Shown one piece after another: positions 1 to 11,400 of a stretch of 27,671 nucleotides of DNA. Source of the stretch: Lojkania enalia (lineage: Eukaryota; Ascomycota; Dothideomycetes; Pleosporales); the NCBI GenBank assembly GCA_010094045.1, contig ML986701.1, positions 1 to 27,671 of the forward strand, read 5' to 3'. The notes beneath the pieces were generated by a model, which ran no database searches, was not told the origin of the DNA, and saw only the letters and a program-made list of their open reading frames with translations. How positions within the stretch are numbered: position 1 is the first letter of the stretch; each line of letters opens with the position of its first letter. Position numbers and translations under genes: made by a program.

Positions 1-3000
1 CCTTAAATTTATATAGGAAACCGTCCTTATTAAATTTATATACGAATACCTATATTACTAGAAGAATTTTAGTAGAGTCTTAGAGGATTGTTACCTTTTA
101 CTAGGTATCTATATCCTCCTACTTCTATAACTCAGCATAATAGGCCTTATAGAAGTTAGTACTAAAGGAGTAATTCTTTAGATCTTTATAGTACTTCGGT
201 TCTAGTAGAAGCTGATTACGATAATATTTTCTAATAGTACAAGTTTCCTTTATATAATTTGCCGGTATTAGCTCGCTATTAGACAGTACTGCAAAGGTTG
301 TAAAGTATAACTAAAGCAGCCTACGGCTGTATAAAGACCTACCTCCCTAGATTATATTATCCCTTAATATTTAGCTACTAATTTCTTCCCTCCGCGGGGT
401 ATAATTTATTCTTCTTAAGAGTATAGAAGTATAAGAAGGCGATAGTTGCTATCCTTATAGCAAATTATTACTAAACGTAGTATCTTTACTATCTACTAGT
501 AGTACTATAGGTGTTAATTCTAGCGTTAAGAGTCTCTAATTACTAGTAATATCGTCGATTTGTTCTTTAAAAATAGTATTCTTCTACTAATAGGCCTTCT
601 TACTAATTAAATTGCCTGCTAACTTAGCAGAGATATCTTAATTAGGCAGCTAATCCTCGTAGATTACTTCTACAACTTCAATTATTTTATTATTACTACT
701 ATTGATAGAGCTCTTAATATTATTAATTTAAAAAAGAAACTTCTCTAGGGATTCTTTTAGCGGATATTTCTCTTCCTTACTAGATATAATATTGCTAAAT
801 ATAACGTCTCTAGTATTAAGTACCCGTTTTAGTTTCGGAATTAGTACTTAGTATATATTCGTACTCCTATATCGTAAGAGTTTTCCGATTAGTATCTATA
901 ATACCAGTTTATTACCTCTTAACAGAGTTTTATCTAAAACGTATACTCGCGATCTTATAACCTAAAGGTAAATAAGAGACGGTTTATAGTTAAAAACAGC
1001 CTTATATAGGGTTTTAAATCGAAGGCTTATAATTAGCGTTCTATTAAGTAGGTATATTACTATATAAGCTAATTCGTTAGTATATTTATTAGAGATATTA
1101 CTTTTTATTATAAGAGCGCGTGCGCGGGTTATAATTTAATATTCTACTCGCTCTACTAGGCTATTCTACTTAGGCGTATAAGGCGCGTGAGCTTTAATTA
1201 TAATTCCTTAATCGAGTAATATTTCTATAAGTTCTAAGAAGCTTAAGTTATTATCTATACGGATATATATAATCTTTCTTTTATACTATCGTTTAATTTT
1301 TGCTAATAGTATTTTAAAGGCTTTTATAAGAGTGGATTTCAACTAATTATATATTATAAATCCCTTATACTACTAGAATATCTGATTAACTATATAAAAT
1401 AGATATCTTTTACTATTATAGTACCTCTTACAGTCCTTCTAAAGTTATATAATATTAATCGCGATTCTCTCAAATAGTTTAGTAGCTAAGTAAAGCTAAC
1501 TATACTAGCTAATCTACTATAATAACTTCGCTTATATATATATCTAGTAATTTTACTATACTAGTACTTCCTAATCGCTTAATTAGATACCTTTAGCTGC
1601 CTAAGGTAGGGCTAATACTAAATCTCTACCTAGGTAGCCTAATAATTAGTATACTTCAGTTGAAGAAATAATTTATATTAGTTACTAGCGATAGAAGAGC
1701 TTTTCTTTAATTGCTGCAACTATCTTATATCTAGAAAGTAAATCGAGTAGAGGCCTTTTTACTAGGTCTGCGTCTAGTAGCTAGTAGCTATTAAACAACT
1801 CTAAATAACAAACGATATTATAGTAATTATACTAGTAAAGGTAATCTCTACCTAAATTAAACTAAATATCCTATTCTCTATTTCTAATTAGAGCTATTAT
1901 ATTAGTTAGTAACTAAGGGACGTAAATAACTTCTATTAGCTTAATATCCCTTAGGCCTGTAGGAGAATTAATTATAATTATAATAGTACTCTATTCTAAT
2001 ATAGGGTATATACTACCTCTCGTAGCAATTTTATCTTTAGAATTTACTATCTAAATAGTTTACTAACTAAAAGCCTTAGAGTTGTATATATAGATATTAG
2101 AACCTAGATTAAGTATCTATTAATTTAGGATACTAGTATCTTCTTTCTTAGGGGTAGTACTCGCTGAAAAATTGCCCCTTTAAATTACCTAGGTATTTCC
2201 CTAGAGGCTAGTAGCTTTTATAGAAGTTTTACTATTAAACGAGGATTTTAACTTCTTATATTTTTCTATATTTATCTTTAGAGCATTCTTTTTCCTCTAG
2301 TTATTCCTATTTAAGATATTATTTTAGACTTTTAGTATTTTCTAATCTAGTACCTAGTTTAGTAGCCTAATCGATTCGTTTACGTACTCGCAATTACTCT
2401 AGAAGTACTACTTCTTATAGAAGTAGGGTAGTAGAGTACGCGATTATAAACTAGATTTTTCTTAAAGCTGCTGTATAGTATTATTAGAATTTACTTAAGG
2501 AATTAATAGATATTATAAAGTTATAAACAAGCCGAGCGTCTTCTATAGATTAAAATATCTATAGTAATTAGTATATTAGTATACCAATTATTTAATTATA
2601 GAAATCGGTTGATTAATCCTACCTAGCTTATTTTTAGCGTTGATTGGTACCATATAAATTAGCACCTACACCTCATCTTTTTTAGCAACTATTAGAAGAA
2701 AATCCTTTTCTACTCTAAGGCCCTAAACTTCTGCTAAGCCAGCAACCTTAGTATAATAGATTACCTAATTCTACTAATTTAGCTACTTCTCTACCTTTCT
2801 ATTAGTTAGGTACTTAAGGAGAGCTTAATATTTCTTTTAGATTAGTTACTCCCTCAACTTAATAGTAGACGTTAACTTTTCCTATAAGATTCTAAGAATC
2901 TCGTAGCTAGTTATATTATTACTAAGTATTACTTTATATTAAGGTAATATCGTTGTTAAGATATCGCTATATATAATATAGAGAGTATTATTAATCTTAA

Positions 3001-3361
3001 TCTAATCCTTCCTTTATTAATTATACTAGTCTCTTGCCTAGTTCTAATCTATTATTTATATTAAGGTTATCTCCTTATATATAACTCTGCTAGAGGGGTA
3101 TCTTTCTATTTCCCCTTCTAGATTTATCTTCGGGGTCTAGAACTTACCTATATTAGAGAGGGAAGGTTCTAGCCTATAAATTTTAACCTCTTTAAGAGGT
3201 ACGCTTAGATCTAAATATTTCTATACTCTTAGCCTACTAGCTATTAGTTTATACTACTCGAGCTAATCCTTCTAATTACTAGAGGTACTAAGTATCTTCT
3301 TCTTAGATATAGCTATAGAGGAGTATACAACTGTTATAATACTAGAAATATACTGGGATAT
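1..3361 (-). pseudogene. Copia-1 gag-pol pseudogene, 3' part outside window
   Basis: This is the polyprotein remnant of the copia element: gag, protease, integrase and the start of reverse transcriptase. The inferred start is an ATA (RIP-altered ATG) at 3361-3359, followed by TCC CAG. Here the CAG is still intact, whereas copia-2 and copia-3 have TAG. The translation matches copia-2 through gag, the protease motif and the integrase, but stops occur every few codons at former CAG, CAA and TGG. A 30-bp in-frame loss near 510 removes about ten residues of the variable linker between integrase and RT. No product is expected. Homology is inferred from recognisable copia motifs and alignment to the other copies in the window. 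Confidence 0.9.
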
Positions 3362-3654
3362 ATTAATACTTGAGAATAAAATAGCCTTAAATACGATACA
3401 GTATATTAATAGGTTTATAAAGTATAGAATTTGTATATAATACTAAAAGAATAGCTTTAAACGTAATACAGTATATTAATAAGCGTATAAAGTACAGAAT
3501 TTACATATAATTCTAATAGCTAAGTACCTAAAAATCGTTGGTAAACGATAAAGATAATAATATTACAATATTATAATACTAAATAAAAAAAGGTGCGATA
3601 TTAATCGCGATATATATATAAAAAGGTTAAGTTGCAGTTATTTTAGTACGGTAA

Positions 3655-3667
3655 CCGGGCTTATAAC
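3655..3667 (-). other. Primer binding site, copia-1
   Basis: On the minus strand, GTTATAAGCCCGG directly follows the LTR. It is complementary to the initiator tRNA-Met anticodon arm (CCGGGCUCAUAAC) except for one G-to-A change of RIP type. It is identical in all four copia copies. Confidence 0.75.
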
Positions 3668-3871
3668 TATAGTAAGAGGCGAATCTTATCTTAGGAAGGG
3701 AGATAAGGAGCTAAACTAGTTAATTAAAGATGGCCAGCGGGCTATATTTATATATATAAAAAAGGGGTATATTAGCTAATATCTCGTATAATATCCAGCA
3801 TAATATTATACGTGATATCATACGTTAATATCTAATACAGCTTAGTAGACTAGCTAAAAATCCCTATAATA
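3668..3871 (-). repeat. Copia-1 5' LTR (204 bp)
   Basis: This aligns along its length with the copia LTRs at 7916, 13434, 16349, 21807, 25143 and 26211. The termini correspond to TGTTATAGGG...CTTACTACA, with the outer TG and CA changed to TA. It drives leftward transcription if it drives any. Confidence 0.92.
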
Positions 3872-5150
3872 GATATATATTTTTATAGGTAAGAGTATTA
3901 AGTTTATAATAATCTACGCAGATATATAAGTCGCTATTAGATTTATAGATATAAAGGATTAGAGATATAAAAGAGCTCTAACTCTACTTAATATACCTAT
4001 TCCGTAGATTATCTATAATATACTTCTTAGTTACCTCCAGCTCCTTAATATTCTACTTATACAACAGGCTGTAACTATTAGAGAGGAGTTCTATAAGAAC
4101 AATCTTATAATTGTAAAAGTAGTATTCCGGCAATTAATAAGCCGCAGTTTTACTAAATATATTCTAATATCTATAATATTTAGATAGTAATTAGAGATTT
4201 ACTAGTACTTTATTTTTAGCCTCATCTTCTAGCTCTAGGGCTTACTTATCTTTAATTAGCCGCTCGATTTCGTATAGAGATATAGAGAAAAACTCGTTCT
4301 CTTTCCTCTTTATATTAAAGTAGAAAGTATTAGCTATGATAAGAGTAATAATAGGAGAACGAATTTTCTTTAGATTAGATTTAGACTTTATTATATACGG
4401 GCGTATAGGAGCTCTAAGCTTATTTAGACTATAAGCTATAAGAAATTAATATAGTTTTAGTAGTTTTAGTAGACCTTTAATATAATAGATAGTCAGACTA
4501 TAGGACTATTAATACTAGTTCTTTTCCTATAGAGCGTCGCGTTATTAGATATCTAGCTCTATCTCTTTATCGCGTACTAGCTGAGTTAATTATATAAGAA
4601 GAAGAGGTAAAGGATTATAAATAGTAGGATACTTAGAGGGCTATATAATCTAATTCTTATCTATATCTAGCTGGAGTTAAAAACAATATAACTATTTAAT
4701 ACTAATAATATAATCTTAAGTACCTAGATCTATAATAATAAATAGATAGTTTTAGATAGTTCTTCTATTAATTCGTAGGTATAAATAAATATACTAATTA
4801 ACTAGGGTTTAGATTTAGTCTTAAAAACCTTTAACAATAATTTTAAAGGGTAAGTACTATATTAATATATATAGAGTTTAGGAGAGTAATCTAGCTACTA
4901 TAAAATTAAGGAATAAGAAACTTTAGGCGCTAGTATTAATAAGAGTATTTAGTTGTACACTAATACCTTTTAAATATAAAACGGTAGGGATTTAGAAGTA
5001 CTTTCCTCTAAATAAATACGATAAATCGATATTTAATAAGTTATACTTGTTTAAGCCTAAGATAGAGAGTTTTCCTAGACGTCTCTATTTCCTACCTAAG
5101 AACTATCTAGGTAGTACTTATTTACGTCTAAGAACTCTTCTTCCTTAATC
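3872..5150 (-). pseudogene. Gypsy G2 pol pseudogene: protease and N-terminal RT
   Basis: The frame is -1 relative to gag. The aspartic protease site reads as I-N-T-S-A at 4926-4940, explained by G-to-A changes in a D-T-G-A motif. It is followed by the usual spacer of about 250 residues, then the RT N-terminus with a recognisable LPEYYFYNYKIVL block (from LP-x-H-x-x-x-D-H-x-I) near 4130. The conserved YICVDYYKLN block (from LRxCVDYRxLN) lies near 3940. Copia-1 cuts the RT before the catalytic YLDD. Many stops and loss of the catalytic Asp make it non-functional. Confidence 0.88.
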
Positions 5151-6541
5151 TTCTCTTATTTAATTTCTATCTCTTATACTTTAAAAACTATATATTTATT
5201 CGTAAAATATCCTAGTTTACTATAGTTATAGTAATTACCTAGGCTTATATACTTTTCAGGTGTAGAAGTCTTACTAGGTTATTAGAAAGCGATTATAGTA
5301 GAATAAGATATTAATACTAGAGTAGATTAGGGTAGTATTAGATTATAGGTTATCTTAGATAAACTCTTAGATGCCTTCTAGTACCGATCCGAATTTGTTT
5401 TAGCTACAACCTATAGACTAATAGTTCGTTCTAGAAGGTTAGAAATATTCCTCCTTTCTATATTATAAGCTATTAAGTAGGCGACTATAGTATTAAAGGA
5501 GCCTTTTTATATAAGCTTAAAGCTAAGGTTTAGTATCTTTAAGCTAGGGAGAATCTTATTCTATAGATAGAAGAACTACTTAGATTAGAATATAGATCCC
5601 CTAATAGCTGTACTAATAAAACGAGCTTTAAAAGTTGAGAACACTTCTCCCTTATTTATTCTTAGGACCTAAAACGCCTATTGCACCTCTATCTCTTTAT
5701 TATCTATAATAAAATATAATTGTAGAAGCGAAATTATTTCTTTAGTATTCTTAAACTAATACTAGTCTAATTTAGCTAGGTATTTTAGTTCTAGATATCC
5801 TTTCACAGTACTAAAGGTATATCCCTATATTAACGCTATATATATATACTCTATCTAATAGTAATCTATATTAATCTTAAGTTAGTCTAAAATTAAGGCT
5901 TACTATTATTTAAATATAGGTTTACTACTATCTATAAAGCTTTTAATCTTAAGCGTATATTTAGTAAGATAGGCTTAAGGGGGCTTAAAGGTAGCCGAGA
6001 AGTTTCTTACTAGAGGAGTTGCAAAAGTTTCTTAGTATATTATTAGTACTAATTCGGTAGTTTATAGAGGTTAATTGAGACTAATAGTTCTCTATTATAT
6101 TAAGCGTGCGATCTCCTCTTATAAAATTATAATTTATTCCTTAAGAGTTAATTTACTCTAATTTCCCTCTAAATTAGATAGGTTCTTTACTACTAGCCCT
6201 ATAGAGAGGGGTCCGCCTATCGCAGGGCCCCCTATAGGAGGTAATAGTTATTCTACACGTGTAGATAGAAGCTTACTTTTACTATAACTTCCGCGTATAT
6301 TAATTCTAGTATAGGAATTAGAAGGTAAATTATAGTTAGATATTAGCAGTTACTTCTAATTCTAATAGATTATTAGTAGTCTCTAAGTTTCTACCTAGAT
6401 GTACTCTATACAGCTTTTCTAAAGATAATCCTAATTATAGGAGATAGGAAGTTCTAAATCTAAAGACTTTAGTTAATAGAAGGTTTTTAAAATTCTATCT
6501 AGATAACTAAATAATTTAATATAATAGTATATAAATATTAT
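5150..6541 (-). pseudogene. Gypsy G2 gag pseudogene with zinc knuckle
   Basis: This is the gag (capsid and nucleocapsid) frame of the chromovirus. A continuous frame runs from ATA codons at 6541 or 6538 (the likely former start) to past 5190. It holds an N-terminal segment, a Pro/Gly-rich stretch at 6199-6243 with three GGP-like repeats, a coiled-coil-like region, and a retrotransposon-gag domain (about 5450-5950). The nucleocapsid knuckle at 5192-5233 reads Y-Y-N-Y-S-K-L-G-Y-F-T-N-K-Y. That is CX2CX4HX4C with each Cys and His codon changed to TAT or TAC by RIP. The former start is uncertain because no ATG survives. Confidence 0.82.
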
Positions 6542-6649
6542 AATTTAAACTAAATTAGGTATATTTTAAACTTAGACGTATTTAAATAAACAATCGATAT
6601 AATATTATTAAAAAGGCTATTACTAGTAGTATTAAGTTTTTCTATATAA

Positions 6650-6928
6650 TATAATAGCGTAGGTAAGATAATAGGTCTAAATATAGTATAAATCTACTTA
6701 GAGGTATATAAGAGTACGTAGGGGTTTAGGGACCTAAGAATTCTATTAATATCTATAGGCCTTATATAAAAGAATATAGAAAAACTACCGAGCTACTTAT
6801 AAGGGAGTATGTAACTATATATAGATAGGAAAAGGGGTAGAACTAGAGGTAGAATAAGATAAGCGAAAAGCTTTAGGATAAGATTATATATAAAGCTTTT
6901 CGTAGAACGATTTCTTTACATTATTATA
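6650..6928 (-). repeat. Gypsy LTR (about 275 bp), G2 5' LTR, possibly shared with G1
   Basis: This aligns with the G1 5' LTR at 26420-26696. The high-coordinate end is sharp: reading minus, the LTR begins at 6928 with a RIP-altered TGTAATAATG. The low-coordinate end is approximate because no second LTR of the same element is in the window. It is followed leftwards by the gypsy leader and gag. Confidence 0.75.
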
Positions 6929-6959
6929 AGGAGAGGATTAGAGAGATATCTAACAGCCT

Positions 6960-7915
6960 ACTATTAGACTCTCTAAATTCTATAGAGGAGTAATTTTAGA
7001 TCTATACTTTAGTTTTTAAATCTACTACTTAACTCTTATATATTATTATCTACTAGGTAATCTATATTCTCTATACTATTCTTATATATCTTAATCTATT
7101 TAGTTAGAGCTTTTAAGAGTTTTAAGTAATTTAGATATTTATTATAAAAAGCTTTTAACTTATAAGATAAACCTATAAAGTTTAAGGCTTTATATTAGAT
7201 TAGGTTAGAATTATATTCTACCTATTTTATACGGTATTTAAGGGTCTTATAATATAATTTACTAGCTAGTATTTCCTTAACCTCCTACTCTTCTACCCTA
7301 TTAATAGCGATAGTAGGTGGTTTTAGAGCTTCTTATCTAGGTAGAGGGTTCTAGAGGTTTTTATATAGTAGGTTTAGTACGAAAATATTATATATACTCG
7401 ACCTTAAGGGTAGTTATAAATAGTATAAGTTTCTAACCTACTCTAGTACTTTAAAAGGGCCTTTCTATTAATTAGATAGCTTTCAGCTCGGTCTTTAGAC
7501 TATAAAGTTCTTAGTATTTAAGTAGACTATATTACCGATCTACTAATTAATCGATTATTAGTAATAGTTAATAATAGATTATATATAATCCTAAATCTTC
7601 TTAATATTAGCCGTTATAGTTTCCTAGGCTATATATATATAAGTTACTAGAGCTAAAGCGTTCTTACAATTTAATTTATCTATTATAGTAATAGGATTAA
7701 TAGAATATTTCTAATTCTAACTTTAATAGAGCTTAGATCTATATAAAATCTAATATAGGAATATTCTAATAGTTATATAAGATAGAGTTACTTATACTTA
7801 ATCGATTATAGGTAATAGAGAACTCTAGTTATTCTAGTAGAAGGATATAAAAGAACGTAGTCTCTAATTAATATACTTATTTATAATCTCTATCTATCTG
7901 TTAGTCTCTTTGTAA
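6960..7915 (-). pseudogene. Gypsy G1 pol pseudogene: integrase C-terminus and chromodomain
   Basis: This is the C-terminal piece of G1 pol. It starts at the copia-2 junction with the block YYKETNRQIEIINKY (from HPxTDGQTExxN, which carries the catalytic Glu). It continues through the integrase C-terminal domain with a KGPFKVLE block (GPFxVLE/V type) near 7450. A chromodomain follows at about 7130-7297 with the VEE-EVKEIL start typical of fungal chromoviruses, then a charged tail. Chromodomains of this class bind methylated histone H3 and steer insertion into heterochromatin. Tryptophans of the aromatic cage read as stops after RIP. The product is dead. Confidence 0.88.
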
Positions 7916-8119
7916 TATTATAGGGATTTTCGGCTAGTCTGCCGAGCTGTATTAGATATCGACGTATAATATTACGGTCGATATCACGCCGGATATTATG
8001 CTGGATATTAGCTAATATACCCCTTTTTCATGTATATAAATATGGCCCGCTGGCTATCTTCAATCAACTAGTTTAACTCCTCATCTCCCTCCCTGAGATA
8101 AGATTTGCCTCTTACTATA
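7916..8119 (+). repeat. Copia-2 5' LTR (204 bp)
   Basis: The first bases are TATTATAGGG (from TGTTATAGGG) and the last are CTTACTATA (from CTTACTACA). It differs from its 3' partner at 22 positions by my count. All are transitions and there are no indels. Confidence 0.94.
7968..8042 (+). promoter_or_regulatory. LTR U3 control region: 12-bp iterations, palindrome, TATA box
   Basis: Four consecutive 12-bp units begin at 7968, 7980, 7992 and 8004 (consensus about GATATTACGCYG). The last runs into a perfect 14-bp palindrome, ATATTAGCTAATAT, at 8005-8018. A TATA-like TATATAAATA follows at about 8033-8042. The arrangement recurs in the other copia LTRs. Assignment as promoter elements is inference from position. 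Confidence 0.55.
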
Positions 8120-8132
8120 GTTATAAGCCCGG
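8120..8132 (+). other. Primer binding site, copia-2 (half-tRNA type)
   Basis: GTTATAAGCCCGG starts at the first base after the LTR. It pairs with the anticodon stem-loop of initiator tRNA-Met (CCGGGCUCAUAAC) except for one G-to-A change. The Drosophila copia element is known to use a 39-nt 5' fragment of this tRNA as primer, which would end at this site. Confidence 0.75.
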
Positions 8133-8416
8133 TTACCGTACTAAAATAGCTGCAACTTAATTTATATATCGCAATTAATATTATACCTTTTTTATTTAGT
8201 ATTATAATATCGCGATATTATTATCTTTATTATTTACCAACGATCTTTAGGTACTCAGCTATCAGAATTACGTGCAAATTCTGTACTTTATAAGCTTATT
8301 AACACGCTATATCGCGTTTAAGGCTATTCTTTCAGTATTATATGCAAATTCTATACTTTATAAGCCTATTAATACGCTGTATTATATTTAAGGCTATTTT
8401 ATTCTCTAGTATTAAT

Positions 8417-11400
8417 ATATCCTAGTATATTTCTAGTGTTATAACGGTTGCACACTCCTCTATAGCTATATCTAAGAAGAAGATACTTAGTACTCCTAGT
8501 AATTAAGAGGATTAGCTCGAGTAGTATAAACTAATAGCTAGTAGATTAAGGGTATAGGAATATTTAGATCTAAGCGTACCTCCTAAAAAGGTTAAAATCT
8601 ATAGACTAGAACCTCCCCTCCCTAATATAAATAAGTTCCAGACCCTAAAGATAAATCTAGAAGGAAAAATAGAAAGATACCCCTCTAGTAGAGTTATATA
8701 TAAGGAGATAACCTCAATATAAACAACAGATTGGAACTGGGCAAGGGACTAGTATAACTAATAGAAGAAGAATTAGATTAAGATTAACAACGCTCTCTAT
8801 ACTATATATAGTAATATTCTAACGATAATATCGCTTTAATATAAAATAATACTTAGCGACGATATAACCAGCTATAAGATTCTTAGAATCTTATAGGAAA
8901 AGTTAGTACCTACTATCGAGTTAAGGGAGCAACTAATCTAGAAGGAATATTAAGCTCTCTTTAAGTACCCAACTGATAGAGAGGTAGAGAAGTAGCTAAA
9001 TTAGTAGAATTAGATAATCTATTATACTAAGGCTGCTAGCTTAGTAGAAGTTTAGGGCTTTAGAGTAGAAAAGGATTTTCTTCTAACAGTTACTAAGAAA
9101 GATAAGGTGTGGGCGCTAATCTATATAGTACCGATTAACGCTAAAAATAAGCTAGGTAGGATTAATTAACCGATTCTTACGATTAAACAATTAGTATACT
9201 AATATACTAATTACTATAGATATTTTAATCTATAGAAAGCGTTCGGCTTATTTATAGCTTTATAACGTCTATTAATTCCTTAAGTAAATTCTGATAGTAC
9301 TATATAGTAGCCTTAAGAAAAATCTAGTTCGTAATCGCGTACTCTACTACCCTACTTCTATAAGAAGTAGTACTTCTAGAGTAATTGCGAGTATATAAAC
9401 GAATCGATTAGGCTACTAAACTAGGTACTAGATTAGGAAATATTAAAAGCCCGAGATAATATCTTAAATAGGAATAACTAGGGGAAAAAGAATACTCTAA
9501 AGGTAAATATAGAAAAATATAAGAAGTTAAAATCCTCGTTTAATAGTAAAGCCTCTATAAAGGCTGCTAGCCTCTAGGAAAATACCCAGGTAATTTAAAG
9601 GGGCAATTTTTTAGCAAGTACTACCCCTAAGAAAGAAGAGACTAGTATTTTAAATCGGTAGATACTTAATCTAGGTTCTAATATCTATATATACAACTCT
9701 AAGACTTTTAGTTAGTAGACTACTTAAATAGTAAATTCTAAAGATAAAATTGCTGTGAGAGGTAGTATATACCTTATATTAGAATAGGGTACTGTTGCAA
9801 TTATAATTAATTCTCCTACAGGCCTAAGGGATATTAAACTAATAAAAGTTGTTTACGTCCCTTAGTTACTAACTAATATAATAGCCCTAATTAGAAATAG
9901 AGAATAGAGTATCTAGTTCGACTTAGGTAGAGATTACCTTTACTAGTATAATTACTATAATATCGTTTATTATTTAGAGTTGTTTAACAGCTACTAGCTA
10001 CTAGATGCAGACCTAGTAAAAAGGCTTCTACTTAATTCGCTTTCCGGATATAAAACAGTTGCAGCAATTAAGAAAAAGCTCTTCTATCGCTAGTAACTAA
10101 TATAAATTATTTCTTCAGCTGAAGCGTACTAATTATTAGACTATCTAGGTAGAGATTTAGTATTAGCCCTACTTTAGGCAGCTGAGGGTATCTAGTTGAG
10201 TAATTAGAAAGTCCTAGTATAGCGAGATTGCTAGATATATATATAAGCGAAGTTATTACAGTAGATTAGCTAGTATAGTTAGCTTTATCTAGCTATTAAA
10301 CTATTTAAGAGAATCGCGATTAATATTATATAACTTTAAAAGGACTATAAGAGGTACTATAATAGTAAGAGATACCTATTTTATATAGTTAATTAGGTGT
10401 TCCGGTAGTATAAGGGATTTATAATATATAATTAGTTGAAATCTACCCTCGTAAAAGCCTTTAAAATACTATTAGCAAAAATTAAACGATAGTATAAAAG
10501 AAAGATTGTATATATCTATATAGATAATAACTTAAGCTTCTTAGAACTTATAGAAGTATTACTTAATTAAGGAATTACGATTGAAGCTTATACGCCTCGT
10601 ACGCCTAAGTAAAATAGTCTAGTAGAGTGAGTAGAATACTAAATTATAACCCGCGCGCGCGATCTCGCGATAGAAGGTAATATCTCTAATAAATACGTTA
10701 ACGAATTAGCTTATACAGTAATATACCTACTTAATAGAACGCCGATTATAAGCCTTCGATTTAAAACCCTATATAAGGCTGTTTTTAGCTATAAACCATC
10801 TCTTACTTACCTTTAGGTTATAGGATCGCGAGCGTATATTTTAGATAAAACTCTATTAAGAGGTAATAAACTAGCGTTGTAGGTACTAATTAAGAAACTC
10901 TTGCGATATAGGAGTACGAATATATACTAAGTACTAATTCCGAAACTAAAATAGGTATTTAATACTAGGGACGTTATATTTAGTAATATTATATCTAGTA
11001 AGGAGGAGGAATATCTGCTAAAAGAATCCCTAGAGAAGATTCTTTTTTAAATTAATAATATTAAAAGCTCTATTAATAGTAGTAATAATAAAACGATTGA
11101 AGTTGTAGAAGCGATCTATAAGGATCAGCTACCTAATTAAGATATTTCTGCTGAGTTAGCAGGTAATTTAATTAGTAAGAAGGCCTATTAGTAGGAGAAT
11201 ACTATTTTTAAAGAATAAATCGACGATATTACTAGTAATTAGAGACTCCTAACGCTAGAATTAACACCAGCGCTAGTACTAAAGAATTAGGATACCCCTA
11301 TAGCATTATTAGTAGATAGTAAGGATACTACGTTTAACGATAATTTGCTATAAAAATAGTAACTATTACCTCCTTATACTTCTATACCCTTAAAAAGAAT

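Larger units (their letters stand above)
1..3871 (-). mobile_element. Copia-1: Ty1/copia LTR retrotransposon, cut by left window edge
   Basis: This is a minus-strand copia-family element. Its 5' LTR lies at 3668-3871 and its body runs leftwards off the window. Base 1 aligns with base 11807 of copia-2, so the RT core, RNase H and 3' LTR are outside. It is inserted in the RT region of gypsy copy G2: the flanking sequence from 3872 continues as in G1 from about 22366. The five bases after the LTR (GATAT, 3872-3876) should be one target duplication, but its partner is not in view. The element is heavily RIP-mutated. Relative to copia-2 and copia-3 it lacks 30 bp near position 510. Confidence 0.93.
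3872..6928 (-). mobile_element. Gypsy G2: partial Ty3/gypsy chromovirus
   Basis: This is the second copy of the gypsy family, on the minus strand. It aligns nearly collinearly with G1 over 22366-25142 plus 26420-26696. From high to low coordinate it holds a 5' LTR, a leader, gag with zinc knuckle, protease and the N-terminal half of RT. It is cut at 3871/3872 by copia-1, and its remainder (RT end, RNase H, integrase, 3' LTR) should lie left of the window. At 6928/6929 homology to G1 stops and G1 pol sequence begins. G2 is therefore either inserted in the end of G1 (possible target duplication AGGAG, 6929-6933) or shares an LTR with it in tandem. Confidence 0.88.

Noticed and set aside
3872..6928. 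Whether 3872-6928 is the displaced 3' part of G1
   Set aside because: It contains LTR, gag, protease and N-terminal RT, which duplicate pieces of G1 at 22366-25142, so it is a second copy and not a missing part.
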